DNA from: Streptomyces sp. DT2A-34
GTDB lineage: Bacteria; Actinomycetota; Actinomycetes; Streptomycetales; Streptomycetaceae
Assembly: GCF_030499515.1 (NCBI RefSeq)
Contig: NZ_JASTWJ010000001.1
Location: 7,854,001-7,918,000, forward strand
DNA: 64,000 nt
Reading direction: 5' to 3'
The position numbers were made by a program, and so were the translations under genes. The notes beneath the pieces are model-generated. The model was not told the origin of the DNA and made no database searches. It saw only the letters and a list, made by a program, of their open reading frames with translations. This document shows positions 1 through 6,719 of this stretch, piece after piece (the first letter of the stretch is position 1; each line of letters starts with the position of its first letter).

Positions 1-102
1 CTGAGCGCCGTCGAGGTCGAGCGAGCCCGCCTCGGTGAAGGGCGTGATCATGGCGCAGAGGGTGCGGCCGAAGGGCGGGGCGGCGGAGGGCGTCGTCGTC
101 AT
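1..102 (-). CDS. dapA: 4-hydroxy-tetrahydrodipicolinate synthase family protein, 5' end only
   Basis: Only the first 34 codons are in the window; the gene runs off the left edge. The N-terminus reads MTTTPSAAPPFGRTLCAMIT, then PFTEAGSLDLDGAQ. This matches the opening beta strand and the conserved PFT motif of the DapA (DHDPS/NAL) family, and closely resembles Streptomyces lysine-pathway DapA starts. The expected reaction is condensation of pyruvate with aspartate semialdehyde in the cytoplasm. The catalytic Tyr and Lys lie outside the window, so a catabolic DHDPS-family enzyme cannot be excluded. Two other DHDPS-family genes occur in this window. Confidence 0.75.
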   Translation of the reverse strand, partial: MTTTPSAAPPFGRTLCAMITPFTEAGSLDLDGAQ

Positions 103-148
103 GGAAGTAGTGTCGGCGGGCCGACTGTGAAGCTCCACTTAATTCTTC

Positions 149-163
149 TACCAGGTATTGGTA
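149..163. promoter_or_regulatory. short inverted repeat upstream of the dapA-like gene
   Basis: TACCA and TGGTA flank a 5-base spacer in a locally AT-rich stretch 47 bases before the dapA-like start. It could be an operator for that gene or for the genes on the other strand. The arms are short, so this is a weak call. Confidence 0.3.
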
Positions 164-278
164 AGGGTTGCTGTGGGGTGACGGTCCGTTGGGCCCTACG
201 CAGGCCGTATGTCCAACTCGGGCGTCATGGGTCACCATGGCCAGGACGGTCATCGGCCCTTGGGTTATGGGAGGCGTC

Positions 279-413
279 ATGAAGCTCGGCAAGGCACTCG
301 CCACCGGAGTCGCGGAAGAGCGGCCGCAGACCCGCGAGGAAGAACCCGAACTCCGGCTCCCCGAGGAGATCGAGGAACTGAAGGCGCCCGAAGAGGCCCC
401 GGCCGCCCGATGA
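279..413 (+). CDS. small acidic hypothetical protein (44 aa)
   Basis: This is a 44-residue, highly charged protein, rich in Glu with a Pro-Glu-Glu repeating flavour (LPEEIEELKAPEE), and with no Cys or membrane segment. A GGGAGG ribosome binding site lies just before the ATG. Its stop overlaps the ATG of the following Cys-rich protein in an ATGA, so the two are translationally coupled. I do not recognise the family. The N-terminal MKLGKALATGVAEE and acidic tail suggest a small partner or leader protein for the downstream gene; that is inference from coupling only. Confidence 0.6.
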   Translation: MKLGKALATGVAEERPQTREEEPELRLPEEIEELKAPEEAPAAR

Positions 414-1105
414 GACTGCGGCTTCCGGAGGAACACCCGACGGAGCCGCCGACCGGATACAAGATCGCCCACCCGGTGCTGTCCCAGGACGGCACCCGGG
501 GCGGGTTCACCGGTGTGTCGCTGGGCGGCGCGCTGCCGTACGGAGTCCTGGCCGGCGCGTCCTGCGTCTACGGCCTGCGGCACCGGGCGCCGAACCGCCG
601 CTGCGACTGCGGCTTCCACTGCGTGCACGACCGTACGGCGGCCGAGGCGCTGCTGTGCACGGCCGAGTACCGGGCGGCCGTACTGCTGGAAGTCACCGTG
701 CTGGGCCGGTACATCCGCTTCGAGCGCGGCTTCCGTTACGCCCGTCAGCGGGTGCGCACCGCCACGGTCGGCCCGTGTGCCTGCGGTGCGGTCGCCGCCG
801 CCCTGGCCGACGCCGGCTGGGGCCGTCCCGGCTGGACGGCCCTCGCCCCTTCCTGCGCGGGCTGCCTGCGCGGCCGTACCTCCGTCTCGCTCGCGGGGTT
901 CGCCCGGCTGGGCGGGGAGGGGCTGCGGGTGGTGGCCGGGAAGGGCGCGGCGTCCGGGGCGGTGGCCGGGCTCGGGGACGCCAAGGATTTCGGCGTGCCC
1001 GAACTCGCCGCCGAGGCCGCGTTGTTGCAGGCCCGCCTCGACTGGTTCCAGACCCAGCTGGCCCGGCTGGGCGAGCGCGGGCCGGGCGGCGGACGGAAGG
1101 GATAG
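410..1105 (+). CDS. Cys-rich conserved hypothetical protein
   Basis: 231 residues, translated from the ATG inside the ATGA overlap with the 44-residue gene. Cysteines cluster as Cys52, Cys65-x-Cys67-x3-Cys71 next to His70, Cys83, Cys123-x-Cys125 and Cys149-x2-Cys152. This pattern is typical of structural metal binding. The C-terminal third is Ala/Gly/Leu-rich, with a helical segment around LLQARLDWFQTQLARLGE. No signal peptide or membrane span is seen, so it is probably cytoplasmic. I do not recognise a named family. A longer upstream in-frame start at 209 is less likely because it has no ribosome site and would overlap the upstream gene entirely. Confidence 0.65.
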   Translation: MRLRLPEEHPTEPPTGYKIAHPVLSQDGTRGGFTGVSLGGALPYGVLAGASCVYGLRHRAPNRRCDCGFHCVHDRTAAEALLCTAEYRAAVLLEVTVLGRYIRFERGFRYARQRVRTATVGPCACGAVAAALADAGWGRPGWTALAPSCAGCLRGRTSVSLAGFARLGGEGLRVVAGKGAASGAVAGLGDAKDFGVPELAAEAALLQARLDWFQTQLARLGERGPGGGRKG

Positions 1106-1159
1106 CGGGGGCCGGTCCGGGTACCCGGGGTGTTCCGAACCGAGAGGAGGCGGAACACG

Positions 1160-1579
1160 GTGACCGGGACCACGGCCCGCGAGCGGGTGCGGGACGAGCA
1201 CCACTCGGTGGGCGAACTCACCGGACAGGCCGGCGAACAGCTCTCCCGTCTTGTACGGCAGGAAGTCGCCCTCGCCAAGGAGGAGCTGGCCGAGAAGGGC
1301 CGACGCGCCGGACGCGGCGGTGGGCTGCTGGGTGCGGCGGGCGCCGTCGCGTACGCCGGCCTGTTGTTCCTGGCCGCGACGGCCACCGCCGCGCTCTCGC
1401 TGACGCTGCCCCTGTGGGCGGCGGCGCTGATCGTGACGGCGGTGCTGTTCGCCGTCGCGGGCCTGTTCGCCGTGACCGGCCGCGCCCAGCTGCGGCGCGC
1501 AGCCCCTCCCACACCGGAGGAGGCGCTCGGCAGCGTCAGGGCCGATGTCGAGGAGATCAAGGGAAGGGCACACCGATGA
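1160..1579 (+). CDS. phage holin family (DUF1469-type) membrane protein
   Basis: 139 residues from a GTG start preceded by GAGAGGAGG about ten bases upstream. The N-terminal half is an amphipathic helix (SVGELTGQAGEQLSRLVRQE) typical of actinobacterial 'phage holin superfamily III' proteins. Two hydrophobic segments follow, near residues 57-80 and 86-108, then a short charged tail. Despite the family name these are chromosomal housekeeping or stress membrane proteins. The stop overlaps the next ATG (ATGA), and pairing with a DUF3618 gene is the usual arrangement. The function is not established; the membrane location is confident. Confidence 0.8.
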   Translation: MTGTTARERVRDEHHSVGELTGQAGEQLSRLVRQEVALAKEELAEKGRRAGRGGGLLGAAGAVAYAGLLFLAATATAALSLTLPLWAAALIVTAVLFAVAGLFAVTGRAQLRRAAPPTPEEALGSVRADVEEIKGRAHR

Positions 1580-2181
1580 CGGACAGGAAGGCCGGGGCGG
1601 CAGGCGGTAAGGGGGCCGCGAAGAAGGGCTCCGCGAAGGCCGCCGCCGCGGGGAAGGCCGCGGCCGGGAAGGCGAGCGGCGGGGCCAAGGGCCCCGAGGA
1701 GCTTCGCCGCCAGATCGAGCACACCCGCGGCGAACTCGGCGACACCGTATCGGAGTTGGCCGGGAAGGCGGACGTCAAGGGCCGGGCCATGGCCCGCGCC
1801 GCCGACCTCAGGGACAAGGCGGGCGCGATGACCGTGCAGCTGCGCAGCAGCGCGGCCCAGGCGGGCCACGCGGTGCAGGACCGGGCGACCCGCGCCGGGC
1901 ACGTCGTGCAGGACAAGGCGGCGCAGGCCGGTCACCTGGTGCAGGACCGCGCCGCACAGGCCGGTCACACCGTGCAGGACCGGGCGACCCAGGCCGGGCA
2001 CACCGTCCAGGGCAAGGCGACGCACGCGGGCCACGTGGTCGAGCACAGCGTGCCGCGCCCCGTGCGCACCATCGTCCAGGCCGGCCTGCGGCATCCGCGC
2101 CCGGTGCTGATCGCCGGGGCGGCGGTGGGAGCGGTGGTCGCGACGCGGGTCATGCGGCACCGGCGCAACGGGCACCACTGA
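1576..2181 (+). CDS. DUF3618-containing protein with 11-residue repeats
   Basis: 201 residues, coupled to the holin-like gene by ATGA. It has a Lys/Ala/Gly-rich N-terminus (1-40), then the DUF3618 core around PEELRRQIEHTRGELGDTVSEL (residues 40-65). Roughly residues 93-158 are six tandem 11-mers of the type AxQAGHxVQDR. A final hydrophobic segment near PVLIAGAAVGAVVATRVM precedes an RHRRNGHH tail. The 11-mers resemble apolipoprotein/LEA-like amphipathic helices that can lie along a membrane. With the holin-like partner this suggests an envelope-associated stress protein; that role is inferred, not known. Confidence 0.75.
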   Translation: MTDRKAGAAGGKGAAKKGSAKAAAAGKAAAGKASGGAKGPEELRRQIEHTRGELGDTVSELAGKADVKGRAMARAADLRDKAGAMTVQLRSSAAQAGHAVQDRATRAGHVVQDKAAQAGHLVQDRAAQAGHTVQDRATQAGHTVQGKATHAGHVVEHSVPRPVRTIVQAGLRHPRPVLIAGAAVGAVVATRVMRHRRNGHH

Positions 2182-2241
2182 GGCCGAACGGTACGGCGGA
2201 GTCAGGTGGTGCCGTCGGCTGCGGCCGGCCGGTACGGGTCA

Positions 2242-2274
2242 CGCGGCCCGGCGCCCCACGGGTGCCGGGCCGCG
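2242..2274 (+). terminator. intrinsic terminator-like hairpin
   Basis: CGCGGCCCGGC (2242-2252) pairs perfectly with GCCGGGCCGCG (2264-2274) across an 11-base loop, 60 bases after the DUF3618 stop. There is no T-run, as is usual in Streptomyces. Confidence 0.7.
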
Positions 2275-2391
2275 CCCACTCCTGCCGGCCCATCGGCGCG
2301 ACTGCCCGCGGCTCTTCGCCCTTGACCTCAAGTTCGGTTGAGGGCGAAAGGTGAGCGGTGCACGCATCGGCCACCTGTTCCGGAGGTCTCC

Positions 2392-3093
2392 ATGACCCGC
2401 CGCACCGACACCCACCCCGACCTCACCCGCCCCGAGATCGGCGCCCCCTTCTTCAGCACCTGGCGAGTGGGCACGCCCCTTCGACAGAAACAGAGCGTCG
2501 AGGCGATCGCCGACACCTGGGAGCGCCGCCCCTGGCCCACGGACGACCTGCTCGGCTACTACGTCTACACCGGCCAGGACGCCTCCACCCTGCTCCACTA
2601 CTCGCAGTGGGCGAGCGAGCAGGCGTACGAGGCCTTCGTGCGGCGCCACCGGCAGGAGCGCAACGACGAGATCGACACCGCCGTACCGGGCATCGAGCGG
2701 CTGGGGCTCGGCCGGTACCGGCACTACCGCAGCGCCCGCCGCGAGGGCGACAGCCGTGTCCCCGGCTGCATCGTGATCGTCGACATCGAGTTCGAGGGCC
2801 CCGACCCCGACCGGCAGCGCGCCTGGGTCGACGCCGTCTTCGAGGCGCTGGAGAGCGAGCCGAACCCCCACCCCGGCGGCATCTCCGGCCACTTCCACCT
2901 CAGCACCGACGGCACGCGCGTCCTCAACTACGCCGAGTGGGAGAGCGCCCGGGCCCACGTCGAGGCCCTCGCCGCCCCGGGTAACGGCGTCGGCTCGGCG
3001 ACCGAGCTGTGGCACCGGGTACAGACCTGGCCGGGGCTCAAGAGCAGCACGGTCAGCCGGTACGACTACGCCCTCGGCCTCGTCCCTGACTGA
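2392..3093 (+). CDS. antibiotic biosynthesis monooxygenase (ABM) domain protein, two-domain
   Basis: 233 residues from an ATG with GGAGG seven bases upstream; an in-frame ATG at 2338 lacks such a site. It has two ferredoxin-like ABM repeats. The first, about residues 15-110, is FFSTWRVGTP through LLGYYVYTGQDASTLLHYSQW. The second, about 120-215, includes CIVIVDIEFEG and VLNYAEWESARAHVEAL. The repeated 'Y..W.S..A...' pattern is the ABM signature. Family members are cofactor-independent oxygenases or small-molecule binding proteins; the substrate here is unknown. The 3' end lies in an 18-base tandem repeat. Confidence 0.8.
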   Translation: MTRRTDTHPDLTRPEIGAPFFSTWRVGTPLRQKQSVEAIADTWERRPWPTDDLLGYYVYTGQDASTLLHYSQWASEQAYEAFVRRHRQERNDEIDTAVPGIERLGLGRYRHYRSARREGDSRVPGCIVIVDIEFEGPDPDRQRAWVDAVFEALESEPNPHPGGISGHFHLSTDGTRVLNYAEWESARAHVEALAAPGNGVGSATELWHRVQTWPGLKSSTVSRYDYALGLVPD

Positions 3094-3136
3094 ACCTTCG
3101 TCCCTGACTGAACCTTCGTCCCTGATGGAACCTTCG
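3083..3136. repeat. three tandem 18-bp units spanning the stop codon
   Basis: The unit TCCCTGACTGAACCTTCG occurs at 3083-3100 and 3101-3118 exactly, and at 3119-3136 with two changes. The first unit supplies the last codons and stop (TGA 3091-3093) of the ABM-domain gene. The unit is a multiple of three, and each intact copy regenerates the same in-frame stop. Confidence 0.9.
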
Positions 3137-3153
3137 TTCCGACCGGCCCCTCC

Positions 3154-3171
3154 ACCGAAGAATGATTCGGT
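3154..3171. promoter_or_regulatory. candidate ArsR operator
   Basis: A perfect 6-6-6 inverted repeat, ACCGAA-gaatga-TTCGGT, lies 37 bases before the ArsR-family start codon. ArsR proteins usually autoregulate through such dyads, so this is a plausible binding site for the adjacent regulator. An A-tract (AAAAAAAG) follows at about 3178. Confidence 0.45.
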
Positions 3172-3207
3172 CTGGACAAAAAAAGTTTTCGGTGGGACGG
3201 TGGACCC

Positions 3208-3804
3208 ATGCTGGACGTCACCGTGATCGAGGACCCCGAGGCCGCAGCCGTCTCCCTGGACCCCATAAGGGCCCGGCTGCTCGCCGAGCTGGCGGCCGGC
3301 CCCGCGTCGGCCGCCATGCTGGCCGGGAAGGTCGGGCTGCCCCGGCAGAAGGTGAACTACCACCTCAAGGCGCTGGAGCGGCACGGCCTGGTCGAGCTGG
3401 CCGGTGAGCGGCGCAAGGGCAACGTCACCGAGCGGCTGATGCGGGCGACCGCAGCGTCGTACGTGATCTCCCCGCTCGCGCTCGCCTCCGTGCAGCCGGA
3501 CCCGGACCGCTTCCGGGACCAGCTCTCCGCCCGCTGGCTGCTCGCCCTCGGCGCCCGGCTCGTGAGGGACGTCGGTTCGCTGATCACCGGCGCGGCGAAG
3601 GCCCGCAAGCGGCTGGCGACGTACGCGCTGGACGGCGAGGTCCGGTTCGCGTCGGCCACCGAACGGGCCGCGTTCATCGAGGAGTTGACGGCGGGCGTGA
3701 GCGCACTGATCCGCAAGTACGACGCGCCCGACGCCGAGGGCGGCCGGGATCACCGGATCGTTGTGGCGGTCCATCCCACGCTCAAGCAGACCGAGTTGGA
3801 ATAG
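3208..3804 (+). CDS. ArsR-family winged-helix transcriptional regulator
   Basis: 198 residues. The winged helix-turn-helix spans about residues 14-65: LDPIRARLLAEL, then the recognition helix in LPRQKVNYHLKALERHGLVE and the wing in ELAGERRKGNVTERL. No Cys metal-sensing motif is present, so it is probably not an arsenite-type sensor. The C-terminal 110 residues are an extra helical domain of unknown ligand. Only 12 bases separate it from the SRPBCC gene. This is the common ArsR-SRPBCC pair, in which the regulator controls its partner. A dyad at 3154-3171 is the likely operator. Confidence 0.85.
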   Translation: MLDVTVIEDPEAAAVSLDPIRARLLAELAAGPASAAMLAGKVGLPRQKVNYHLKALERHGLVELAGERRKGNVTERLMRATAASYVISPLALASVQPDPDRFRDQLSARWLLALGARLVRDVGSLITGAAKARKRLATYALDGEVRFASATERAAFIEELTAGVSALIRKYDAPDAEGGRDHRIVVAVHPTLKQTELE

Positions 3805-3816
3805 CCAGGAGTCACC

Positions 3817-4563
3817 ATGTCCGAGGAAAAGTCCAAGGAATTCGAGATCGCCCGCGAGTTCGAGGTCGACGCCACTCCCCAGGAGGTGTGGGAGGCGATC
3901 ACCACCGGAACCGGAGGCTATCTGTGGCCGATGGAGCCGCCGGAGCCCAAGGTCGGCGGCAAGGGGCCCTTCGGGTCCACGGTCACCGCCTGGGACCCGC
4001 CGCACCGCTACACCAACCGCGTCGAGGACGTCGAGGGCATCTCCGAGCAGACCATGAACCAGCTCGACTACACGGTCGAGCCCCGCGACGACGGCCGACG
4101 GGCCTGGGTGCGGTACGTGCACAGCGGGATCTTCGTCGACGACTGGGACAACCAGTACGACGGTGCCGCCAAGCACACCGACTTCTATCTGCACACCCTG
4201 CGCGAGTACCTGCTCCACTTCGCGCCCCGCCCGGCCGCCTTCGCCACCTTCGACGGGCCCGAGGCGTCGAAGGCCGCCGACGCCCTCGCCGCCGTCGGGC
4301 GGGCGCTCGGCGTGGGGGAGGACGTGGTCGCCGGGACGCGGGTGACGGTCCACGGGCCCGACGAGTTCGACGCCGTGGTCGACTACCGCGACCCGTACTT
4401 CATCGGGCTGCGCACGGACCGGGGCCTCACCCGCGTCTTCGGACGCAACCACTGGGGCCACCCGGTCGGCATCTCCCTGCACGACTTCACGCCGGGCGCC
4501 GACATCAAGGAGTGCGAAACCGCCTGGCAGGACTGGCTGAACGGCGTGTTCAGCCAGTCCTGA
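3817..4563 (+). CDS. SRPBCC (AHSA1/START-like) domain protein
   Basis: 248 residues with AGGAG seven bases before the ATG. The N-terminal 145 residues are a helix-grip SRPBCC fold. The opening strand-helix is FEIAREFEVDATPQEVWEAI, followed by TVTAWDPPHRYTNR, with a C-terminal long helix near TDFYLHTLREYLLHF. A further ~100-residue alpha/beta region (FDAVVDYRDPYFIGLRTDRG) may be a second small-ligand domain. SRPBCC proteins bind hydrophobic ligands; no catalytic residue can be assigned. Co-transcription with the upstream ArsR regulator is likely from the 12-base gap. Confidence 0.85.
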   Translation: MSEEKSKEFEIAREFEVDATPQEVWEAITTGTGGYLWPMEPPEPKVGGKGPFGSTVTAWDPPHRYTNRVEDVEGISEQTMNQLDYTVEPRDDGRRAWVRYVHSGIFVDDWDNQYDGAAKHTDFYLHTLREYLLHFAPRPAAFATFDGPEASKAADALAAVGRALGVGEDVVAGTRVTVHGPDEFDAVVDYRDPYFIGLRTDRGLTRVFGRNHWGHPVGISLHDFTPGADIKECETAWQDWLNGVFSQS

Positions 4564-4568
4564 ACAAC

Positions 4569-4596
4569 TGCTGCGGTTACGGGCGGAACCGCAGCA
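4569..4596. terminator. bidirectional terminator between convergent genes
   Basis: TGCTGCGGTT (4569-4578) pairs perfectly with AACCGCAGCA (4587-4596) over an 8-base loop. It sits just after the SRPBCC stop and overlaps the last codons of the converging nuclease gene. Confidence 0.7.
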
Positions 4597-6403
4597 CCTG
4601 CGGGTCGTGGTCGCTGATCTGGTCGTTGAACTCCGAGTTGATGTGCACGCTGTCGTACTCGAAGTCGCAGGAGCGCCGGATCGACGGGCTGATCAGGATC
4701 TGGTCCAGCGTCTGGGCGTTGCCCTGGTAGACGTACGAGTAACGCTCGCTCTTGGGCAGCGACTTGATCGCCGACCACAGCGCGCCGCCGTCCTCCAGCC
4801 GCTCGGCGGTGCCGGAGAACTCGAAGTCGTTGATGTCGCCGAGCGTGACGACGTCCGCGTTCTTCTGGACGGCCAGGATGTCCTTGACGAAGGCGTTCAC
4901 CGCGGTCGCCTGGAGGTGGCGCTGGGTCTCCGAGCTGCGGGCCGGCGGCTGGTACTGCGCGTGCAGCGACTGGTCGCCGCCCTTGGAGGCGAAGTGGTTG
5001 GCGATCACGAAGACCGTGCGGCCACGGAAGGCGAACTCGCCGGCCAGCGGCTTGCGGCTGTTCGTCCAGGCCGCGTTCGCCGGGTCGACACGGCCGGGGG
5101 AGGCCGTCAGCGCCGCCTTGCCGTTCACCTTGGTCACACCGACGGCCGTCGTGGCGTCGCCGCCCGCGCGATCGACGAAGGAGACCCGCTCCGGGTTGAA
5201 CAGGAACACCTGGCGGATGTTGCCGCCCGGCTCACCGCCGTCGGCCTTGTCGACCGGGTCGATGGAGCGCCAGTCGTACGCCGGGCCGCCCGCGTCGACG
5301 ATCGCGTCGATCAGCTTCTTCATCGTCTGGTCGGCGGCGACCGTACCGTCGTTCTTCGCGCCGTTGTTGTCCTGGATCTCCTCCAGGGACACGATGTCGG
5401 GCGACTGGAGGTTGTTCACGATCGCGGAGGCGTGCTCGGCGAAGGTGGCGTCGGACGGGTCGAGGTTCTCGACGTTGTACGTCGCGACCGCCAGCTCGCC
5501 GCGCCCCTGCTTCTGGGTCGTCTCCCGCTTGATGCCACCGCTCTTGAGCGTGCCCAGCTCGCTCGCGACGAGGGTGTAGCCGCCGAACTGGGTGTAGTCC
5601 AGCGGGCCGGTGGTGGTGCCGGCGAGCGTGTCGCCGACGTTCGCGACCGGGAAGTCGGCCGGGGCGCCCAGGGACTGGATCTGCAGGCGTCCGGTGTTCT
5701 GCGACTCGTAGGAGCCGTAGACCGTGCCGCCGCGGCGGTTGCGGTGCTCCCACGGCTTCACCGTGACCCACAGCTCGGTGTACGGGTCGGTCGCGGTGAC
5801 CACGCGCGCATCGGCGACCTGGACGTTCATGCCCTCCAGGGACTCGTAGTGGTCGAGGGCGTACTTCGCCGGCTGGAGCGTCAGACCGTTGACCGAGCCG
5901 CCCGCGGCGGTGTCGCCGGCCGGGGTGTAGCTGTCCGGCACCGAGTCCTCGTCGACGACCGTCGCGGCCGGGACGGCGTTGCCGCTGGAGACGACGGTGA
6001 TCGTCGGCTTGGTGATCTCGGTGAGCGACTGGTTGCCGGAGGAGGCGCCGCCCGGGACGTACTCGGCGACCGTGCCCGAGACCAGGACCGAGTCGCCGAC
6101 GGCCACCTTCGGGACGGAACCGGTGAAGACGAAGACGCCCTCGCTGGTGGCCGGGTCGGCGTCCGCGTCCGGATCCTGGATCCAGAAGCCTCTGGACGAG
6201 CCGTAGGTGCGCACGCCGGTGACGATTCCGGCCACGTCCGTGACCTGCTTGCCGGCGTACGGGGATATGCGGGTGCTGCCCTGGATGTCATGGATGCGCA
6301 CGGAGTCGGCGTGCGCGGGCGCGGTGAGGACGACGGTGGACGCCGCGGAACAGACGGCGGCGACGGTGAGCGCAGCGAGACGCGCGGACTTCTTGCTCGG
6401 CAA
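4577..6403 (-). CDS. secreted endonuclease/exonuclease/phosphatase-family nuclease
   Basis: 608 residues from a TTG start chosen because GGAGGG lies seven bases upstream. A Sec signal peptide runs to about residue 32 (VVLTAPAHA). Next comes an OB-fold/lamin-like region with RISPYAGKQVTDVAGIVTGV and VFVFTGSVPKVAVGDSVLVSG, as in ExeM/NucH-type extracellular nucleases. The C-terminal EEP domain shows its motifs in order: VATYNVEN, DIVSLEEIQD, VIANHFASK, VTLGDINDFEF and SDHDPQVLRF (the catalytic Asn, Glu, His, Asp-x-Asn and Ser-Asp-His). It probably degrades extracellular nucleic acid for phosphate or nitrogen. Confidence 0.9.
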   Translation of the reverse strand: MPSKKSARLAALTVAAVCSAASTVVLTAPAHADSVRIHDIQGSTRISPYAGKQVTDVAGIVTGVRTYGSSRGFWIQDPDADADPATSEGVFVFTGSVPKVAVGDSVLVSGTVAEYVPGGASSGNQSLTEITKPTITVVSSGNAVPAATVVDEDSVPDSYTPAGDTAAGGSVNGLTLQPAKYALDHYESLEGMNVQVADARVVTATDPYTELWVTVKPWEHRNRRGGTVYGSYESQNTGRLQIQSLGAPADFPVANVGDTLAGTTTGPLDYTQFGGYTLVASELGTLKSGGIKRETTQKQGRGELAVATYNVENLDPSDATFAEHASAIVNNLQSPDIVSLEEIQDNNGAKNDGTVAADQTMKKLIDAIVDAGGPAYDWRSIDPVDKADGGEPGGNIRQVFLFNPERVSFVDRAGGDATTAVGVTKVNGKAALTASPGRVDPANAAWTNSRKPLAGEFAFRGRTVFVIANHFASKGGDQSLHAQYQPPARSSETQRHLQATAVNAFVKDILAVQKNADVVTLGDINDFEFSGTAERLEDGGALWSAIKSLPKSERYSYVYQGNAQTLDQILISPSIRRSCDFEYDSVHINSEFNDQISDHDPQVLRFRP

Positions 6404-6490
6404 CGTGATCCCTCCGGGGACGTGAATGAGCGCCGGGACGAGGGTGGTGCGTGGAACGGTGGGTGCAGGCGCGACCGGTGGGGCGGTGGC

Positions 6491-6543
6491 GACGCGCGTA
6501 GAAAATACAGTGAACAGATGTCCGCCCGGTTTCTACGCGCGTC
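6491..6543. promoter_or_regulatory. perfect 14-bp inverted repeat upstream of the nuclease gene
   Basis: GACGCGCGTAGAAA (6491-6504) is exactly mirrored by TTTCTACGCGCGTC (6530-6543) across 25 bases, about 90 bases before the nuclease start. Each arm contains the self-palindrome ACGCGCGT. The same 14 bases recur at 50760-50773 just before a secreted phosphatase start. This looks like an operator for an unidentified regulator. The remaining intergenic DNA (6404-6719) shows no gene. Confidence 0.6.
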
Positions 6544-6719
6544 AATCTCCTGCCTGGTCAAGCCACTTGTCAAGGTTTCGGCCATGTACAGCTCCCGACC
6601 GGGAGATGAACCAGGCGGCATGGGTGGAAATCCGTCTAGGCTGAGCGGTTGAGCCGTGATGTACAGCGGCCGAGCCGTGATGCGTACGGCCCTGCGGAAC
6701 GCCCTAGGAGAACCAGCCG

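Noticed and set aside
2239..4482. Long antisense reading frame of 747 codons opposite the ABM, ArsR and SRPBCC genes
   Set aside because: It is a shadow frame caused by GC-rich codons; the plus-strand frames have recognisable families, ribosome sites and codon use.
6541..6580. PHO box before the nuclease gene
   Set aside because: GTCAA-type units occur, but spacing is 12 and the orientation is opposite to the gene, so it does not meet the 11-base direct-repeat rule.
4607..6652. 681-codon plus-strand frame opposite the nuclease
   Set aside because: The minus-strand reading has a signal peptide and all nuclease motifs; the opposite frame has no family features.
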